64,000 nucleotides of DNA from Telopea speciosissima (Eukaryota; Streptophyta; Magnoliopsida; Proteales; Proteaceae): positions 9,871,563-9,935,562 of the forward strand of contig NC_057922.1 in the NCBI RefSeq assembly GCF_018873765.1, in the 5' to 3' direction. Position numbers and translations under genes: made by a program. The notes under the pieces were generated by a model. The model saw only the letters and a program-made list of their open reading frames with translations, searched no databases and was not told the DNA's origin. Each line of letters begins with the position of its first letter. Position 1 is the first letter of the stretch. Below are positions 46,021-57,841 of the stretch, in pieces.

Positions 46021-46684
46021 AAGTCTCATCCATGTTGATACCCCTGTGCATGTTCTCATTGACCCTTACGCTAGTAAAAGGGCTACACGATCAAACAACA
46101 ATCTCTTGCCCTTAAATTTCCATTTATGTGTTCTTGTTTACCATGGTCATACCTCTACTGATTGTTGCCAAGTTCTCATCATCAATACCTTTAAACCTTA
46201 GTACCATATGCTTCAATGTTAAAATAAAAATAAAATAGTTTAATAATACAAGCGAAATTTATCTGTGTAAAACTCTTTTTGGGTAATCGTGTAGTCACCC
46301 GAGGGAGGATGGATTCTTTATCCACCCAAACTCATTCTGTTGTTCTGTTACTAGTAGTCTAGTAGACTCGTACTTATCAAAGATTTTTGGGTGATTTTGG
46401 ATGTCATAAGAAACCATGTTAATGGTGTGATATTTAACTTCACTCCCAATTTTTAAGTTAAGCAATCGTTTTTTGCCCTTATTCATCCCATTTTACTTGT
46501 ATAAATTATCCTCTGTATGACTATTCAAAACATGGTGTTCTTAATTCTCTGTAATCTGTATTGCTATTCACAGTCTAACTTCGGTTCATGAACAAAGTTT
46601 TCAACAAAATAGTGATTCTAGCCACAGTGTGCACACATTGTGCATTTTATTGCAGAAAGAATAAATGACTGTTAACTATTACAT
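46021..46684. other. Downstream flank of copy 3
   Basis: Sequence shared with other array flanks: 46021-46110 resembles 51025-51095, and 46430-46560 resembles 35910-36010. This is the 3' part of the repeated unit. Confidence 0.45.
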
Positions 46685-49242
46685 TTATTTACAGAATTCT
46701 ACGACTGAGAAGCCGTAAGCACAACAAGCCACATTAATACCAGCAAATCCAGCTTCTCTTGCTAAAGCAGAAAATTCTTCTTTTGTCCTCTCCTTTCCTG
46801 TAGCGTTCATCATATTTGCAATGAACATTTCCATTTGTAAGATGCCTTGAGTAGCAACATTTGTCTCTAGGGAGGTTGGAGCAATCAAATCCACAACAAT
46901 CACCTTTCCATATTCTGGTAATGCTTCATAGCAACTTTTTAGCAGCTTCAAGCAGTTTTCATCACTTCAACAGTGAATTATATTCTGCAAGTTTCATTCA
47001 AAACCCACATAAGTTAAATTTGGTGAAACTTACAAAAAAGAAAAAAAAAATAGTGAAAAGACACATCTAACTAATAGAAAAGAATGCTGAGGAGCAATAC
47101 AAGTATGTATTCCTGCAAATCAAGGATATTATCAATGGGCCTATGCAATAATGAACTTTTAAATTCACAATATATTGTTTCAGTAAAATGACTATATATG
47201 ACACAACATTATGTTGGTGTTCAATACTCTAGCTCATAGATCTGTATTACAACATAGGGTCATCTGCAGTTAGTGTTTTAAGAAACGATAAACTTGCAAT
47301 AATAATGTTAGATTTGACATACCTTCATAAAAATTGCATCTCCTTTCGGGATACTTGTAAACATATCTCCTCCAACATGTTCCACACCTACAACAAAATC
47401 ATCCCTTATCATTCAAGTTATTTATCTAACCAATATAGCAATCTTAGTTCTCAATGATTGAAGGCTAGAGGAATTAAGGTTTTATAACTCAGTCCTTATT
47501 GATTCTGATCCAATTACGATTCAAATTAGTGAAGAATCAACCGGAATCCTAGTTCTCAATTTGGTTACATTGTGTACTCTGTTTCTGTTCTCTCATTATG
47601 CAAATCAGTGAATTGTTTTATTTCAGAAGATACCATTAGTGGACATTTGCACTAGTTCCCAATGTTAATAACATTGGGTGATTTCCATCACACACTAACC
47701 CAAGAGTTTTACATGCTGACAGATGATTTGATTAGCCCTGGGTAGATTGGAATTTTCTGGGTAGGCCAGTTGTCAAATTTCCTACCATATATGGATTCTC
47801 TTTCTCTCTGTTTCCTTTTTTTTTTCTTGTATATATACTTTGATCCCTCTTCCTCGGGTAATGAAATTGTAGATAAAATTAGGATTTCTCAAACAATTTT
47901 AGAACATTGTATCAACAGATAGAAAAGTTAGATTGGTTTATAGATGAACTGTCAATGGATGATCATGTCAACAAACCGTAAGAATTAGAAAAATTCAATA
48001 TTCAACCTGTTTGGGGGGTGGGGTGGGGTGGGGGTGGAAGGTATATAGTTTTTTTTTTTAAATGTTCTGTTTGTTTCGAAGTAAAAGACATGGAAAAACA
48101 AGATTTGCAAGTAAAATCTGTATTGAAAGTAAAATAATTAACTTAAATTTTTTTCCTTTCTATGTGTGTTCTACTAGGAAACAAATGAAGCATAAGGTGA
48201 AAAAAAGTTAAAGAGGCAGAGCTACCGACATGAACGAAATAGTGTAGTATTATGAGAGCTCAATCTAGATGTAGTTAGTCATACCTGAACAAGGGGAAGC
48301 TCTTTCTATGACATGAGGCAGATCGAAGTTGATGCCCTTTATGGATGGATATTTGGAGATGATCATGCTGAGAAGTTGTCCATTCCCTCCGCCTACATCA
48401 ACCAGAACTCGCAGCCCTTCAAACCCTTTGTATGTGTCAAGAACCTTCTTCATGAAGGGGACATTGTATTCCAACAGTAAGCTTCCAAAAACCTCCTTCA
48501 GTTTAGGGTCCTTCCCAAGGTAGTCCACTACGTTCTCTCCATGTGCCTTGTAGAATGGAAGTCCACCTCCTTCTAGAATTGATTCCTTCAAATGGTACCT
48601 GTTTACAGGCAATTATACCCATTACAAACTATGATGATGATTGAAAACTAATTGCGTAATCTCCATTTGTTTCTCAGTAGAATCATGTAGAAAAAAAAAA
48701 CTTAGTAAAATCAGTACAAAGAATTGGAGTTTTTACATGAAAATTTTAGTCATTTAAGCAGTGTGGGTGTGTTTATTTGTTTGTTTTTCCCCCTTTAATA
48801 AACCTAGAAACAACTAGATTTTTAACATATATATTGATGGATACTGTATAAAGGAATACCAGCTCTGGATGAAAACGTGATCCTGGGTAATATGAAACAT
48901 GGGAGCCAAGGACCCTCCATCCTTGTCCTCAACAAACAGTTTGGAAGCAGGTGCCAAGCCATAGATCCTATGATCATGGCTGAGGACAGTGCAAGTGAGA
49001 AGAGGGTGGGAAGCCAGAAGACGCAGCATACGATCGAGGAGACCGGGTGCATCTGGGTTCTGAGTGGGGAGCCGAGATGCGATGCCTAGAGGGGAGAGGC
49101 ATGCGCCGGGACCAGCTTCGGCTATTATATCCAATACATGAAGATCCATAGCTGCTTTCAATACCATGGGCAAAACAGAAGCACTAACCATTTGCATGGC
49201 CAACAATTGAATCTCTTCTTCATCTTCCATTGTGGAATCCAT
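46685..49242 (-). pseudogene. COMT-like O-methyltransferase copy 3, nonsense codon
   Basis: Exons on the minus strand: 49242-48860, 48598-48285, 47387-47323 and 46984-46685; splice borders and phases are all intact. SAM motif [12 protein letters not shown] is kept. In exon 4 the Trp codon of the conserved His-x-Trp-Ser-Asp motif is TGA (plus 46967-46969), so translation would stop at about residue 260, just after the catalytic His, losing the last ~95 residues. Beyond it the frame is open to the normal end (SVVEFCK). The single defect implies recent loss, or a sequencing or haplotype difference. Exon 1 is slightly divergent (GIASRLP, LASHPLL). Confidence 0.87.
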
Positions 49243-49353
49243 ACTACTTTCACCCCTTTCTGGTGAGAATACTTATGAGGTTTTCTATCAAACACCCAGT
49301 AAGCAAAGCAAGTGAAGAATATACGAGGGCATTGCTTGGAATAATGATATATA

Positions 49354-49361
49354 TATTTATA
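49354..49361 (-). promoter_or_regulatory. TATA box of O-methyltransferase copy 3
   Basis: TATAAATA on the minus strand about 112 bp upstream of the ATG, in the block conserved with copies 2 and 5. Confidence 0.55.
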
Positions 49362-49520
49362 TGTTATTGGGATTACCGATGGTTGTGCCTAAATACAAAT
49401 AATCCTTCTAGAGGAGTATTGATATTGGTTGCCAACTTGAGTTCTACAATTCGAGTCTTTAACGCAAAGCAGCTTCCTTCCATCGTTAGTTTTCTAGTCT
49501 ACATTGCAGTTACCAGCTTC

Positions 49521-49553
<33 letters not shown>

Positions 49554-50068
49554 GCGCCAATCAGTCCATTAGGAAATCCATGACGACAGCCATTACATCC
49601 ACTTGGGGACTAATCAACAAAGATAGCCAAGACTTCTTCAATCTAGTCAACCCTCTGCGGTCCAAGCTTCTCGTTCCACATCGCAACGCCGATAAATTAA
49701 ATGGTGTCATGGTCGTGGTGCCATGGAGTCATCTGCGATCATTCTATATCCCCCTAAAAACTAAGAAATTCACCTGCTGCCAGTCCATCGCCATGTCGCA
49801 ATTTATTTCCCAAACAACAAACAATGGGCGGGCGGTGGGCTGCATGCTGAGTACACCACCTTGTGTAATGAAGTTCGTTAAATTGTATTCAAATTTACCC
49901 AGAATATATAAAGGGAGGAATAAGCACACCACCTGTGAAAAAAAAACTACCGGGCAGCACAGGGGCGAGGGATGGGGGGTATCAGGCGCTCAGGGTCATT
50001 CCATGGGGTGAAGAGAGATAGACATAGGGGACAGCTCACGGTTTGCAACTTGCAAACGGTGTGTCCAA
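49362..50068. other. Upstream flank of copy 3
   Basis: It has a CT microsatellite at 49500-49552 and the conserved flank blocks (atggtgtcatgg, gggcgggcggtgggctgc). No gene is seen. Confidence 0.45.
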
Positions 50069-50531
50069 CCCAGGGTTTGAGGTATCGGATCAGATTGACC
50101 GATATTGGCCCGATCGGATCAATATAGGTCGAAGCTGATCCTAAGATTTGACCGATACAACAAGGTTTGACTGGATCATTTATTGGATTGCCCAACTCGG
50201 TTGGATCGGCCGATCTGATCCTTGACCGATCCAACTGAATATATTTTTTTTATTTTTTCAAAATTTTTAAGTATTTTTTTTTTTGTTTTTTATATTATCT
50301 TGACCGATACCAACCGATTTTGATCGATCCAATCCAGATAATATCGGTCGATTCAATCCCGAGATCACAACACCCACCTACTCTGGTCGATACATGACCC
50401 GATCCATAAAAAAAAGGATTTTGGGAGGGGGTGTTGACCGATCCTGATCGATTTGGACCGATCCGATCCCAATCCGGAAAGGTTTCAGTCATAACCGATC
50501 CCAAGTGTGATACCTGGATTTTGAACCTTGG
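50069..50531. repeat. GATCGG-rich element with inverted ends
   Basis: The left end (ccagggtttgaggtatcgga) and the inverted right end (ccaaggttcaaaatccaggt) are related. The interior is dominated by ccgatc/gatcgg units in both orientations (gaccgatattggcccgatcg, tgaccgatcctgatcgattt). It looks like a non-autonomous DNA element built from short palindromic units. Non-coding. Confidence 0.5.
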
Positions 50532-50783
50532 TCTAACCTCAACCTCATTCAATGGTTGTATGCACGATCGTGCACCATACACGGTTATGCACAAAACCTT
50601 TCTCTTTATTTTTATATAACATGGGACTTGACTGATAAAATGAGTGTGAAATTCTCAATTGCATAGTCCAACCTATATCTGTTACCTTTTATACATAACC
50701 ATCTCTAATTTTTATTGATTCCTAAAATAAAGGGTACAAGGCCAACAGCCTTTACAGTCCCTTCCATGGGTCCCACGTTATGA

Positions 50784-50955
50784 CCTGGCAAGAGTTGGAT
50801 CTGACTCTTCTCCAGGGCACATCGTGCGGTTGGGGGGGCTCCGATCCACACCATTACATGCATCCCGATGTAGTGGCATGTGGATCGAAGCCTCCCCAGT
50901 CGGATGATGTGCGCTGGACATCGACCCACGCGGGAGAGGAGCTCAATCCATGTGT
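50784..50955. repeat. Imperfect fold-back repeat
   Basis: Left (gttggatctgactcttctcc ... gctccgatccacac) and right (gtggatcgaagc ... gggagaggagctcaatcc) halves are imperfect inverse complements around a short loop (cattacatgcatcccgatgtagtggcat). It is probably a decayed MITE. Confidence 0.4.
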
Positions 50956-51019
50956 TCAAGTTCTGTGGTTTTTTTTTGGTAACTAGTTCAAGTTTTGTGG
51001 CACACACCAACAAGAGGTT

Positions 51020-51685
51020 TGTTTGATTTCATCCATGTTGATGCTGTTCGTGTGTTCTCATTGGGGCTACACGGCCAGACAATAATCTCTTATCCTAACT
51101 ATTATTAAAAGCAACTGCGCTCACTGGCTCAGTCCACCACAATGGGCTGGTGTAACTCCACATATTGATACTTTCCGTGCGCTCTCATTGGGGCTACATG
51201 AACTAGTTTGTAATTTTTTTGTATTTCTATGTTTCCTAAATTGTTAGCGACGTGGGTTATTAGGATTACGGGAATTCTTTGTAAATACAGAGAAACGTGA
51301 GTAAGAGAGTGTGTAATCCTTTTCTATTGCTAGGGAAACTACTATCATCTCTCCATTACATAGGCAGCTTGCCTAACCATATATAGCCAGAGTTTTAAAA
51401 CATAATTGGGTATGGAATCTGCCATTGGTGATTCTGATTCGGATCGGATCAAATTCCCTTCAAACGGAAAATAATGTAAAATAAAATCTTTTGTACTTTT
51501 AATAAGTTTCTCTGACTATGCTTCTTCTTCTGGATTGATTGTCTTTAAATCTGCTTAGGATGATAGGAATTCTCCACATTGCTCTTCACAGTCGAACTTT
51601 GGTTCATGAACATAGTTTTCAACAAAATAGTTATGCTAGCCACATAGTGCATTTTATTCCAGCAAGACTAAACGAGTGGTAACTT
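51020..51685. repeat. Downstream flank of copy 4 with a ~125-bp tandem duplication
   Basis: A block ttgatgctgttcgtgtgttc + tcattggggctacacgg at about 51038 recurs as ttgatactttccgtgcgctc + tcattggggctacatga at about 51163. A further match lies at 46025-46090. The 3' end (about 51520-51680) is the conserved array flank. Confidence 0.45.
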
Positions 51686-53457
51686 TTACATATATTTACA
51701 GAATTCTATGACTGAGAAGGTGTAAGCACAACACACCACATTAATACCAGCAAATCTAGCTTCTCTTGCTAAAGCAGAAAATTCTTCTTTTGTCCTTTCC
51801 TTTCCTGTAGTGTTCATTATATTTGCAATGAACATTTCCATTTGCAAAATCCCTTGAGTAGCAACATTTGTCTCCGGGGAGGTTGGAGCAATCAAATCCA
51901 CAACAATCAGCTTTCCAAACTCAGGTAATGCTTCATAGCAATTTTTTAGTAACTTCAGGCATTGTTCATTACTCCAATTATGAAATATATTCTGCAAGTT
52001 TCATTCAAAACCCAGATAAGTTAAATTTAGTGATTTTTTTTTTCAAATTAGTGAAAAAACACACATAACTAATAGAAATGAATGCTGAGGACCACTACAA
52101 GTATTCCTGCAAATCAAGGATATCAATGGGCTACGCAATAATGAGCTTTTAATTCAAAATATATAGATCTGATACAACATAGGGTAAGCTCTCTATGCAG
52201 TTCATGTTTTAAGAAAGGATAAGCTTGCAAGAATGTTAGATCTTACATACCTTCATGAAAATTGCATCTCCTTTCGGAATACTTGTAAACATATCTCCTC
52301 CAACATGTTCCACACCTACAATAAAAATTAAAATAAACAAAAAAGGTAAAATCAAGGTATGATAAAATAGGCCATGGAATTGGATAGATTTGTATTGGAA
52401 ACCTGAATTGAACCAACCTCTAACCTAAAACAGATATAATTAAGAGCTACCACTTTAGCAATCTTACTTCTCAATGATGGACGGCTAGAGGAATCAAGGT
52501 TTTATAACTCGAATCCAGACATTGGATCAGTCTCCATTGATTCCAATCCAATTTTGATTCAAATTAGTGGAGAATCGATTGGAATCTTAGTTCTCAATGT
52601 GGTTGCTTTGTTTACTCTGTTTATGTTCTTTCATTATTCTAACCAGTGCATTGTTCTATATCAGAAGATATCATTAGTGAACATTTGTGCTAGTTCCCAA
52701 TGTAAGTAGAATTGGATGTAGAACATTGTATCGACAGAATAGAAAAAAGTTAGATTGATCTGGAAAGGATGGGAGATATATAGTTTCTTTGATGTTCTGT
52801 TTGTTTCCAAGTAAAAGCCATAGAAAAACAAGATTTGCAAGTAAAATCTGTAGTGAAAGTTAGACTAGTATGAGTGCTCTCATGTAGTTAAGCAATACCT
52901 GAACATGGGGGAGCTCTTTCTATGACATGAGGCAGATCAAAGTTGATGCCCTTGATGGATGGATATTTGGAGATGATGATGCTGAGAATTTGTCCATTCC
53001 CACCGCCCACATCAACCAGACCGTGCAGTCCTTCAAACCCTTTGTATGTGTCAAGAACCTTCCTCATGAAGAGGACATTGCCTTCTAACAGTACACTTGT
53101 GAAAACCTCACTCAGTTTAGGGTCCTTCCCAAAGTAGTCCACAGCGTTCTCTCCATGTTCCTTATGAAATGGAAGCTCATCACCTCCTTCTAGAATTGAT
53201 TCCTTCAAGTGGTACCTGTGTACAGGCAGGCAATTAATCATTGAAAAGCAACACCTTAATTTTATCCATTACCATTTACCAACTATGATGTATAAAGGAA
53301 TACCAACTCTGGATTAAAGCGTGATCTTGGGTAATATGAAACATGGGAGCCAAGGACCCTCCATCCTTGTCCTTAACAAACAGTTTGGAGGCAGGTGCCA
53401 AGCCATAGATCCTGTGATCATGGCTGAGGACAGTGCAAGTGAGAAGAGAGTGGGAAA
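51686..53457 (-). pseudogene. COMT-like O-methyltransferase copy 4, 5'-truncated
   Basis: Recognisable exons on the minus strand: exon 1 remnant 53457-53304, then 53215-52899, 52315-52251 and 51991-51686. Exons 2-4 are open, with SAM motif [12 protein letters not shown] and NIFHNWSNEQ. Exon 2 has one extra codon (GGDELPF) and the C terminus is two residues longer (FCKYM). Homology to the sister exon 1 ends sharply at 53457, after codons for [13 protein letters not shown]. The start codon, the N-terminal ~77 residues and the promoter are gone, replaced by unrelated sequence. It cannot make a complete enzyme. Confidence 0.88.
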
Positions 53458-54700
53458 TTAAATTTCCTCAGGATGGAGCGGTAATTTTGTGTGCCCCTGT
53501 GGGCATAGGATCCACATGATCAGATAGCGTTTTTTTCCCCGAAGAATAAAGAGAAGCGGTTCATTGGTCGGCATTCCATTTACTTTTAAGGGCATTTTAG
53601 AGAGAGAAAGTGTGAAACACAAAAATTGAGGGCAGTTTCGATGATTCGTCAAATAAGGGCGGGTTTTATTCCATTTCTGTGGTCTACAACACTAGACCAC
53701 AGATTTCCTTACCATATCAATAGACCAAAAAACTTTTCTAAAAAGAAAAAAAAAAAGGGAAAAGATTGCCATTTGGCTGATCCATGTTGTGAAAAAACCC
53801 TACCACCTCCTTGGCATAGTTCCAATCCTAAATAAAGATTAAAAAAAAATGCCTCCAAATTGTATTCAGAGTGACCCAAAAATTCTCTCCAATTCCCAAA
53901 AAACACATTGTGGTTCAGTTCGAGGTTGAGAACTCAACACGTGGAAGATACTCCATCACATGATCAACTTATTTGTATTGGGGAAAAGCATCTGAGTGTG
54001 GTGGTGACTTCCAAATGCAGTAAAGCACTAGCCTAAGTCCAAGGGAGAGGTCACTTGTTCGACTCTCCCCACCATCGATTGCTTGACATCTTGTAATTCC
54101 CCCCCTAGCCACTCTCTTGGGCTGCCATCTAGGGGCCTATGGACCCTCACTAGGATTGACCAAAAAAACATTGTCTATTAAAGTAGAACCAACACCTTAT
54201 ATATTGGCATGCAAGTCAATTCTTGTTGTGTGTGCAACAAGAATTACATGTTCTAACTGAAATACAGTGTACCCTAGCCTATTTTAGCCAAGGATTCCAT
54301 GAACAAGTGTGTCTTGGTTGTAAGTCACACTACTCTGAAATGGGGTAAAAGTGGGTGTTAATGGAGGGCAAAAAGAATCTGAGCAGTCACAGAAATGAAT
54401 GAAAGAAGGTATTGTGAATTTAGAATGCCTGATCTAGGATTTTTTGCTATCTGAAATTTTTTTTTGGAATTGGGAGGCTTTATATATAATTTACTTTTTT
54501 AGTAGGGAGGGGGGAAGGTACCAGCCAGGAGATTCAGCACTCGAGACCTCCTGGGCTCCTGGTGAGCATGGGCATGAAGTGCACCACAGCTCACCAAATG
54601 CACTAGGCAGCTGTTGGTTACCTGTAAATTGCAATACGGTGATGTATTCCGAAACATCCCTTCCATTAATGTGGCATTTCCTTATATGATGTCATAGTGG
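53458..54700. other. Unrelated sequence at the copy 4 breakpoint
   Basis: No gene is recognised. Around 53990-54170 there is a SINE-like stretch: a B-box-like cttgttcgactctcc (54054-54068) follows a tRNA-like gtggtggtgacttcc... region, with a 3' end gattgaccaaaaaaac. Poly-A and poly-T runs occur at 53742-53758 and 53838. Confidence 0.4.
53990..54170 (+). mobile_element. Possible tRNA-derived SINE
   Basis: There is a Pol III B-box-like GTTCGACTC, an upstream tRNA-like region with a weak A box (about 54010-54030), a body containing gccatctaggggcctatgga, and an A-run at the 3' end. No clear target duplication. Confidence 0.35.
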
Positions 54701-54869
54701 ATATAGCTCACTTGGGTGTGAATGAATCCCCTAGTATATTGCCCAGAGGATATACTACTTCTTCTGTAAATTCTTTATATCTATCTTCACAGTCCAACTT
54801 TGGTTCACGAACAATAGATTTCAACAAAATATATTGCAAGGCTAGCACCAGCAGCCACATGGTGCTTTT

Positions 54870-55143
54870 GTTTAAGGTGAATGGAAACTTTATTAACAGA
54901 AAGAAAAGAGCAAGCACAAGCACCCCTAACAAAAAAAACCCAAAATCACCCTACTGGAGAAAAGTTAATTAATACAAGCAAAAACTATCGAACTTCCCGA
55001 GCAAGCATACAAATCAGCCTCATGGGAGTAGGGAACAAACTGAATGGAAAGATCCCAAGAGGAAGAAATATGATGGTTCCTTACAAATAGAGGAGGGAAG
55101 AGCTTACATATGCCTAAACTCGAATCTATGGATCTCCAAATCT
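54870..55143 (-). mobile_element. Short 5'-truncated LINE insertion with target duplication
   Basis: The 3' flank of copy 5 is interrupted after gccacatggtgctttt (54854-54869) and resumes with gccacatagtgcatttt (55144-55160). These are two versions of one ~16-bp site that is uninterrupted in copies 1-4. The 274-bp insert, on the minus strand, ends gttaataaagtttccattca + ccttaaacaaaag. It looks like a LINE 3' end with a short A-rich tail. Confidence 0.6.
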
Positions 55144-55196
55144 GCCACATAGTGCATTTTATTCCAGCATCAATAAAAAGAAAGGAACAATTACAT

Positions 55197-57744
55197 CTAT
55201 TTATAGATTTCTACGATCGAGTAGGTGTAAGCACAACAAGCCACACTAACACCGGCAAATCCAGCTTCTCTTGCCAAAGCAGCAAATTCTTCTTTTGTCC
55301 TCAGCTTTCCATAATGGATCAGATTTGTCATGTACATGTCCATTTGCAGGATGTTTTTAGTAGCAACATCTGTCTCTGGGGTGGTTGGAGCAACCACCTC
55401 TGCAACAATCACCTTTCCATGATCTGGTAATGCTTCGTAGAAATTTTTCAGTAATTTCACGCTTTGTTCATCACTACAATTATGAACTACAGCCTGCAAA
55501 TTTCATTCGAAATTGAAGTTAAATCTGGTGAAACTTAAAAAAAAAAATGTGAAAGGCACATCTAACTAATACGAATGAATGATGAGGAGCACCACAACTA
55601 TTCCTGTAAATCAAGGGTATCAATGGGCCTACACCATGATGAACTTTTATATTCACAATAAAGGTTTTGGTGTTCAGGAGCACCAACACTGTTTCTCATG
55701 TTTTAAGAAAGGATAAGCTTGCATAAAGTTAGATCTTGCATACCTTCATGAAAATTGCATCTGCTTTAGGAATACTTGTAAGCATATCTCCTCCGACGTG
55801 TTCCACTCCTACAATAAAATCATCTCTTATCTTTCAAAATATATATTTTTTAAAATATAAAAATAGAATTAACAAGAAAAGGGGGCGGGGTGGTAAACTC
55901 AAATGTACAATATAGACTAGGCCAAGGAATTGGATGGTTTGTATTGGAACCCTGAACCAACCACTAGCCTAAAAGTGATCTAAGAGCTACTATTTTAGCA
56001 ATCTTAGTTCTCAATGATGGAAAAACAGAGATTGCAAGGTTTTAAAACTTGAAATTGGACATTGGATCAGAGGAAAATCATGTAAAATTGGGACCTAGTC
56101 GGACTTCATCAGAAAACTTTTTTAGAATCAGGTGAAAACAGGATCTGGGTCAGGCGATTCCTATTCAAATGGGACAACATAACATATCCCATCCCACTTT
56201 TTGAAATCTGGGAAGGAGGGGATAGTGCCAACAGAGAGCTCCAATCCTTCTACAAGTGCATTCCAAGGATAGCCCTGCAAGCCACATTCAGAGGGAAGAA
56301 GAAAGGTATTTTATAATTTTATGGTCAATTCCATGTAAGAAGTAAACAAAGCTGATCCTCCCCTATCAAGGACAGGCCCAAGAGGAAGGGAGGAGAGCAA
56401 CAGGGAACCAAGAGATACACAAGCCCAAAAGGAAAAACAGCAAACTCCATACAAAATTTAAGATATTACTTTATTTATTTATTTATTTATTTATTTTTTT
56501 ATATTGGTTTTATACCAGCAAACAAATGGAACCTAAGGCTGCCTTTGTTTCAACATAAAAAAATTTATTTATATATTTTTTTCTGTTGAATATGATTAAT
56601 GAGCACATTTGAAAATGGTTGAGGAAAAGAATCCAACCAAAATGGATGCCAAGAGCATCAATACTCAAGATACCATATCTTTATTTCGGGGAAACAATAT
56701 CCTAAAAATTGAAATTAATATTGTTTTTCAACCTTTTGTATTATATCTCAGAAAAATATATATTTCCCCCCTTGGCCCTTGCCCCTTGCCCCTTTTTATA
56801 CATGTATAAATATGGATTAATTTTCAACTAACCCCATAAAAAATTTTATAGCAAACAAACGCAGCCTAAAAAGGGGATTCTAAAAGATTAAGAAACAGAC
56901 ATGGCCGAAATAGTGGAATTATGTAGTAGTAAGAGAGGTCTCACTCATATTGGTAGTTGGCCATACCTGAACGAGGGGGAGCTCTTTCTATGACATGAGG
57001 CAGATCGAAGTTGATGGCCTTTAGAGATGGATATTTGGAGACGATCATGCTGACGATTTGTCCGTTCCATCCACCTACATCAACTAGAACTTGCAGGCCT
57101 TCGAACCCTTTGTAAGTGTCAAGAACCTTCTTAATCAAGAGTACGTTGAATTCAATCAATGAGCTTCCGAGAACCTCCATCCGTTTAGGGTCCTTCATAA
57201 CGTATTCCACAATGCCCATTCCATGTGCTTTATAGAATGGAGTCCCACCTCCTTCCAGAATTGAATCCTTCAAGTGGTACCTGTAAACATTAAATTAATC
57301 AGTGAAAGAAAACCCAGAAACAATCAGAGCCCTAACATATAAATGTATAAAGGAATACCAGCTCTTAATAATATCGTGATCCTGGATCCGACGCATGAAG
57401 AAGGAAGCCAAGGACCCTCCATCCTTGTCCTTAAGAAACAGTTTGGAGGCAGGTGCCAAGCCATAGACCCTGTGGTCATGGCTGAGGACAGTGCAAGTGA
57501 GAAGAGAATGGGAAACCAGAAGACGCAGCACACGATCGAGAAGACGGGGAGCATCTGGGTTCTGAGTGGGGAACCGAGATGTGATGTCTAAAGGGGAAAG
57601 GCGTGCGCCGGGACCAGCTTCGGCTATTATGTCGAACACATGGAGCTCCAAGGCTGCTCTCAATACCATGGGCAGAACTGAAGCAGTAACCACTTGCATG
57701 GCCAACAATTGATTCTCTTCTTCTTCTTCCATTGTGGAATCCAT
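55197..57744 (-). CDS. COMT-like O-methyltransferase copy 5, open frame, divergent catalytic region, 353 aa
   Basis: Exons on the minus strand: 57744-57359, 57280-56967, 55808-55744 and 55493-55197; borders are GT-AG and phases match, giving 353 aa. The fold is that of the other copies, but several key sites differ. SAM motif I reads LVDVGGWNG (Trp200 for Gly), and the Trp after the catalytic His259 is Cys (AVVHNCSDEQ). The Glu297 equivalent is Glu287 (VIVAEVV), where the other copies have Asp. The Glu329 equivalent is Leu319 (GKLRT). Either the enzyme has lost SAM-dependent activity without yet losing its frame, or it has changed function. The ATG at 57742-57744 is chosen because MDSTMEEEEE matches the sisters; the frame is open further upstream to 57810. 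Confidence 0.82.
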
Positions 57745-57833
57745 AGTACTTTCTTCTCTTTCTGGTTTTATATCAAATACCCAGTAAGCAAAGCAATTGA
57801 AGAATGACAAGAAGACTACTTGGAATAAGGATA

Positions 57834-57841
57834 TATTTATA
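57834..57841 (-). promoter_or_regulatory. TATA box of O-methyltransferase copy 5
   Basis: TATAAATA on the minus strand about 90 bp upstream of the ATG, conserved with copies 2 and 3. Confidence 0.55.

Noticed and set aside
20595-57744. Terpene synthase plus OMT array as one biosynthetic cluster
   Set aside because: They are separated by about 13 kb including a Pack-MULE and the unrelated KIWI gene, and the OMT type gives no hint of a terpenoid substrate. Proximity alone is not enough.
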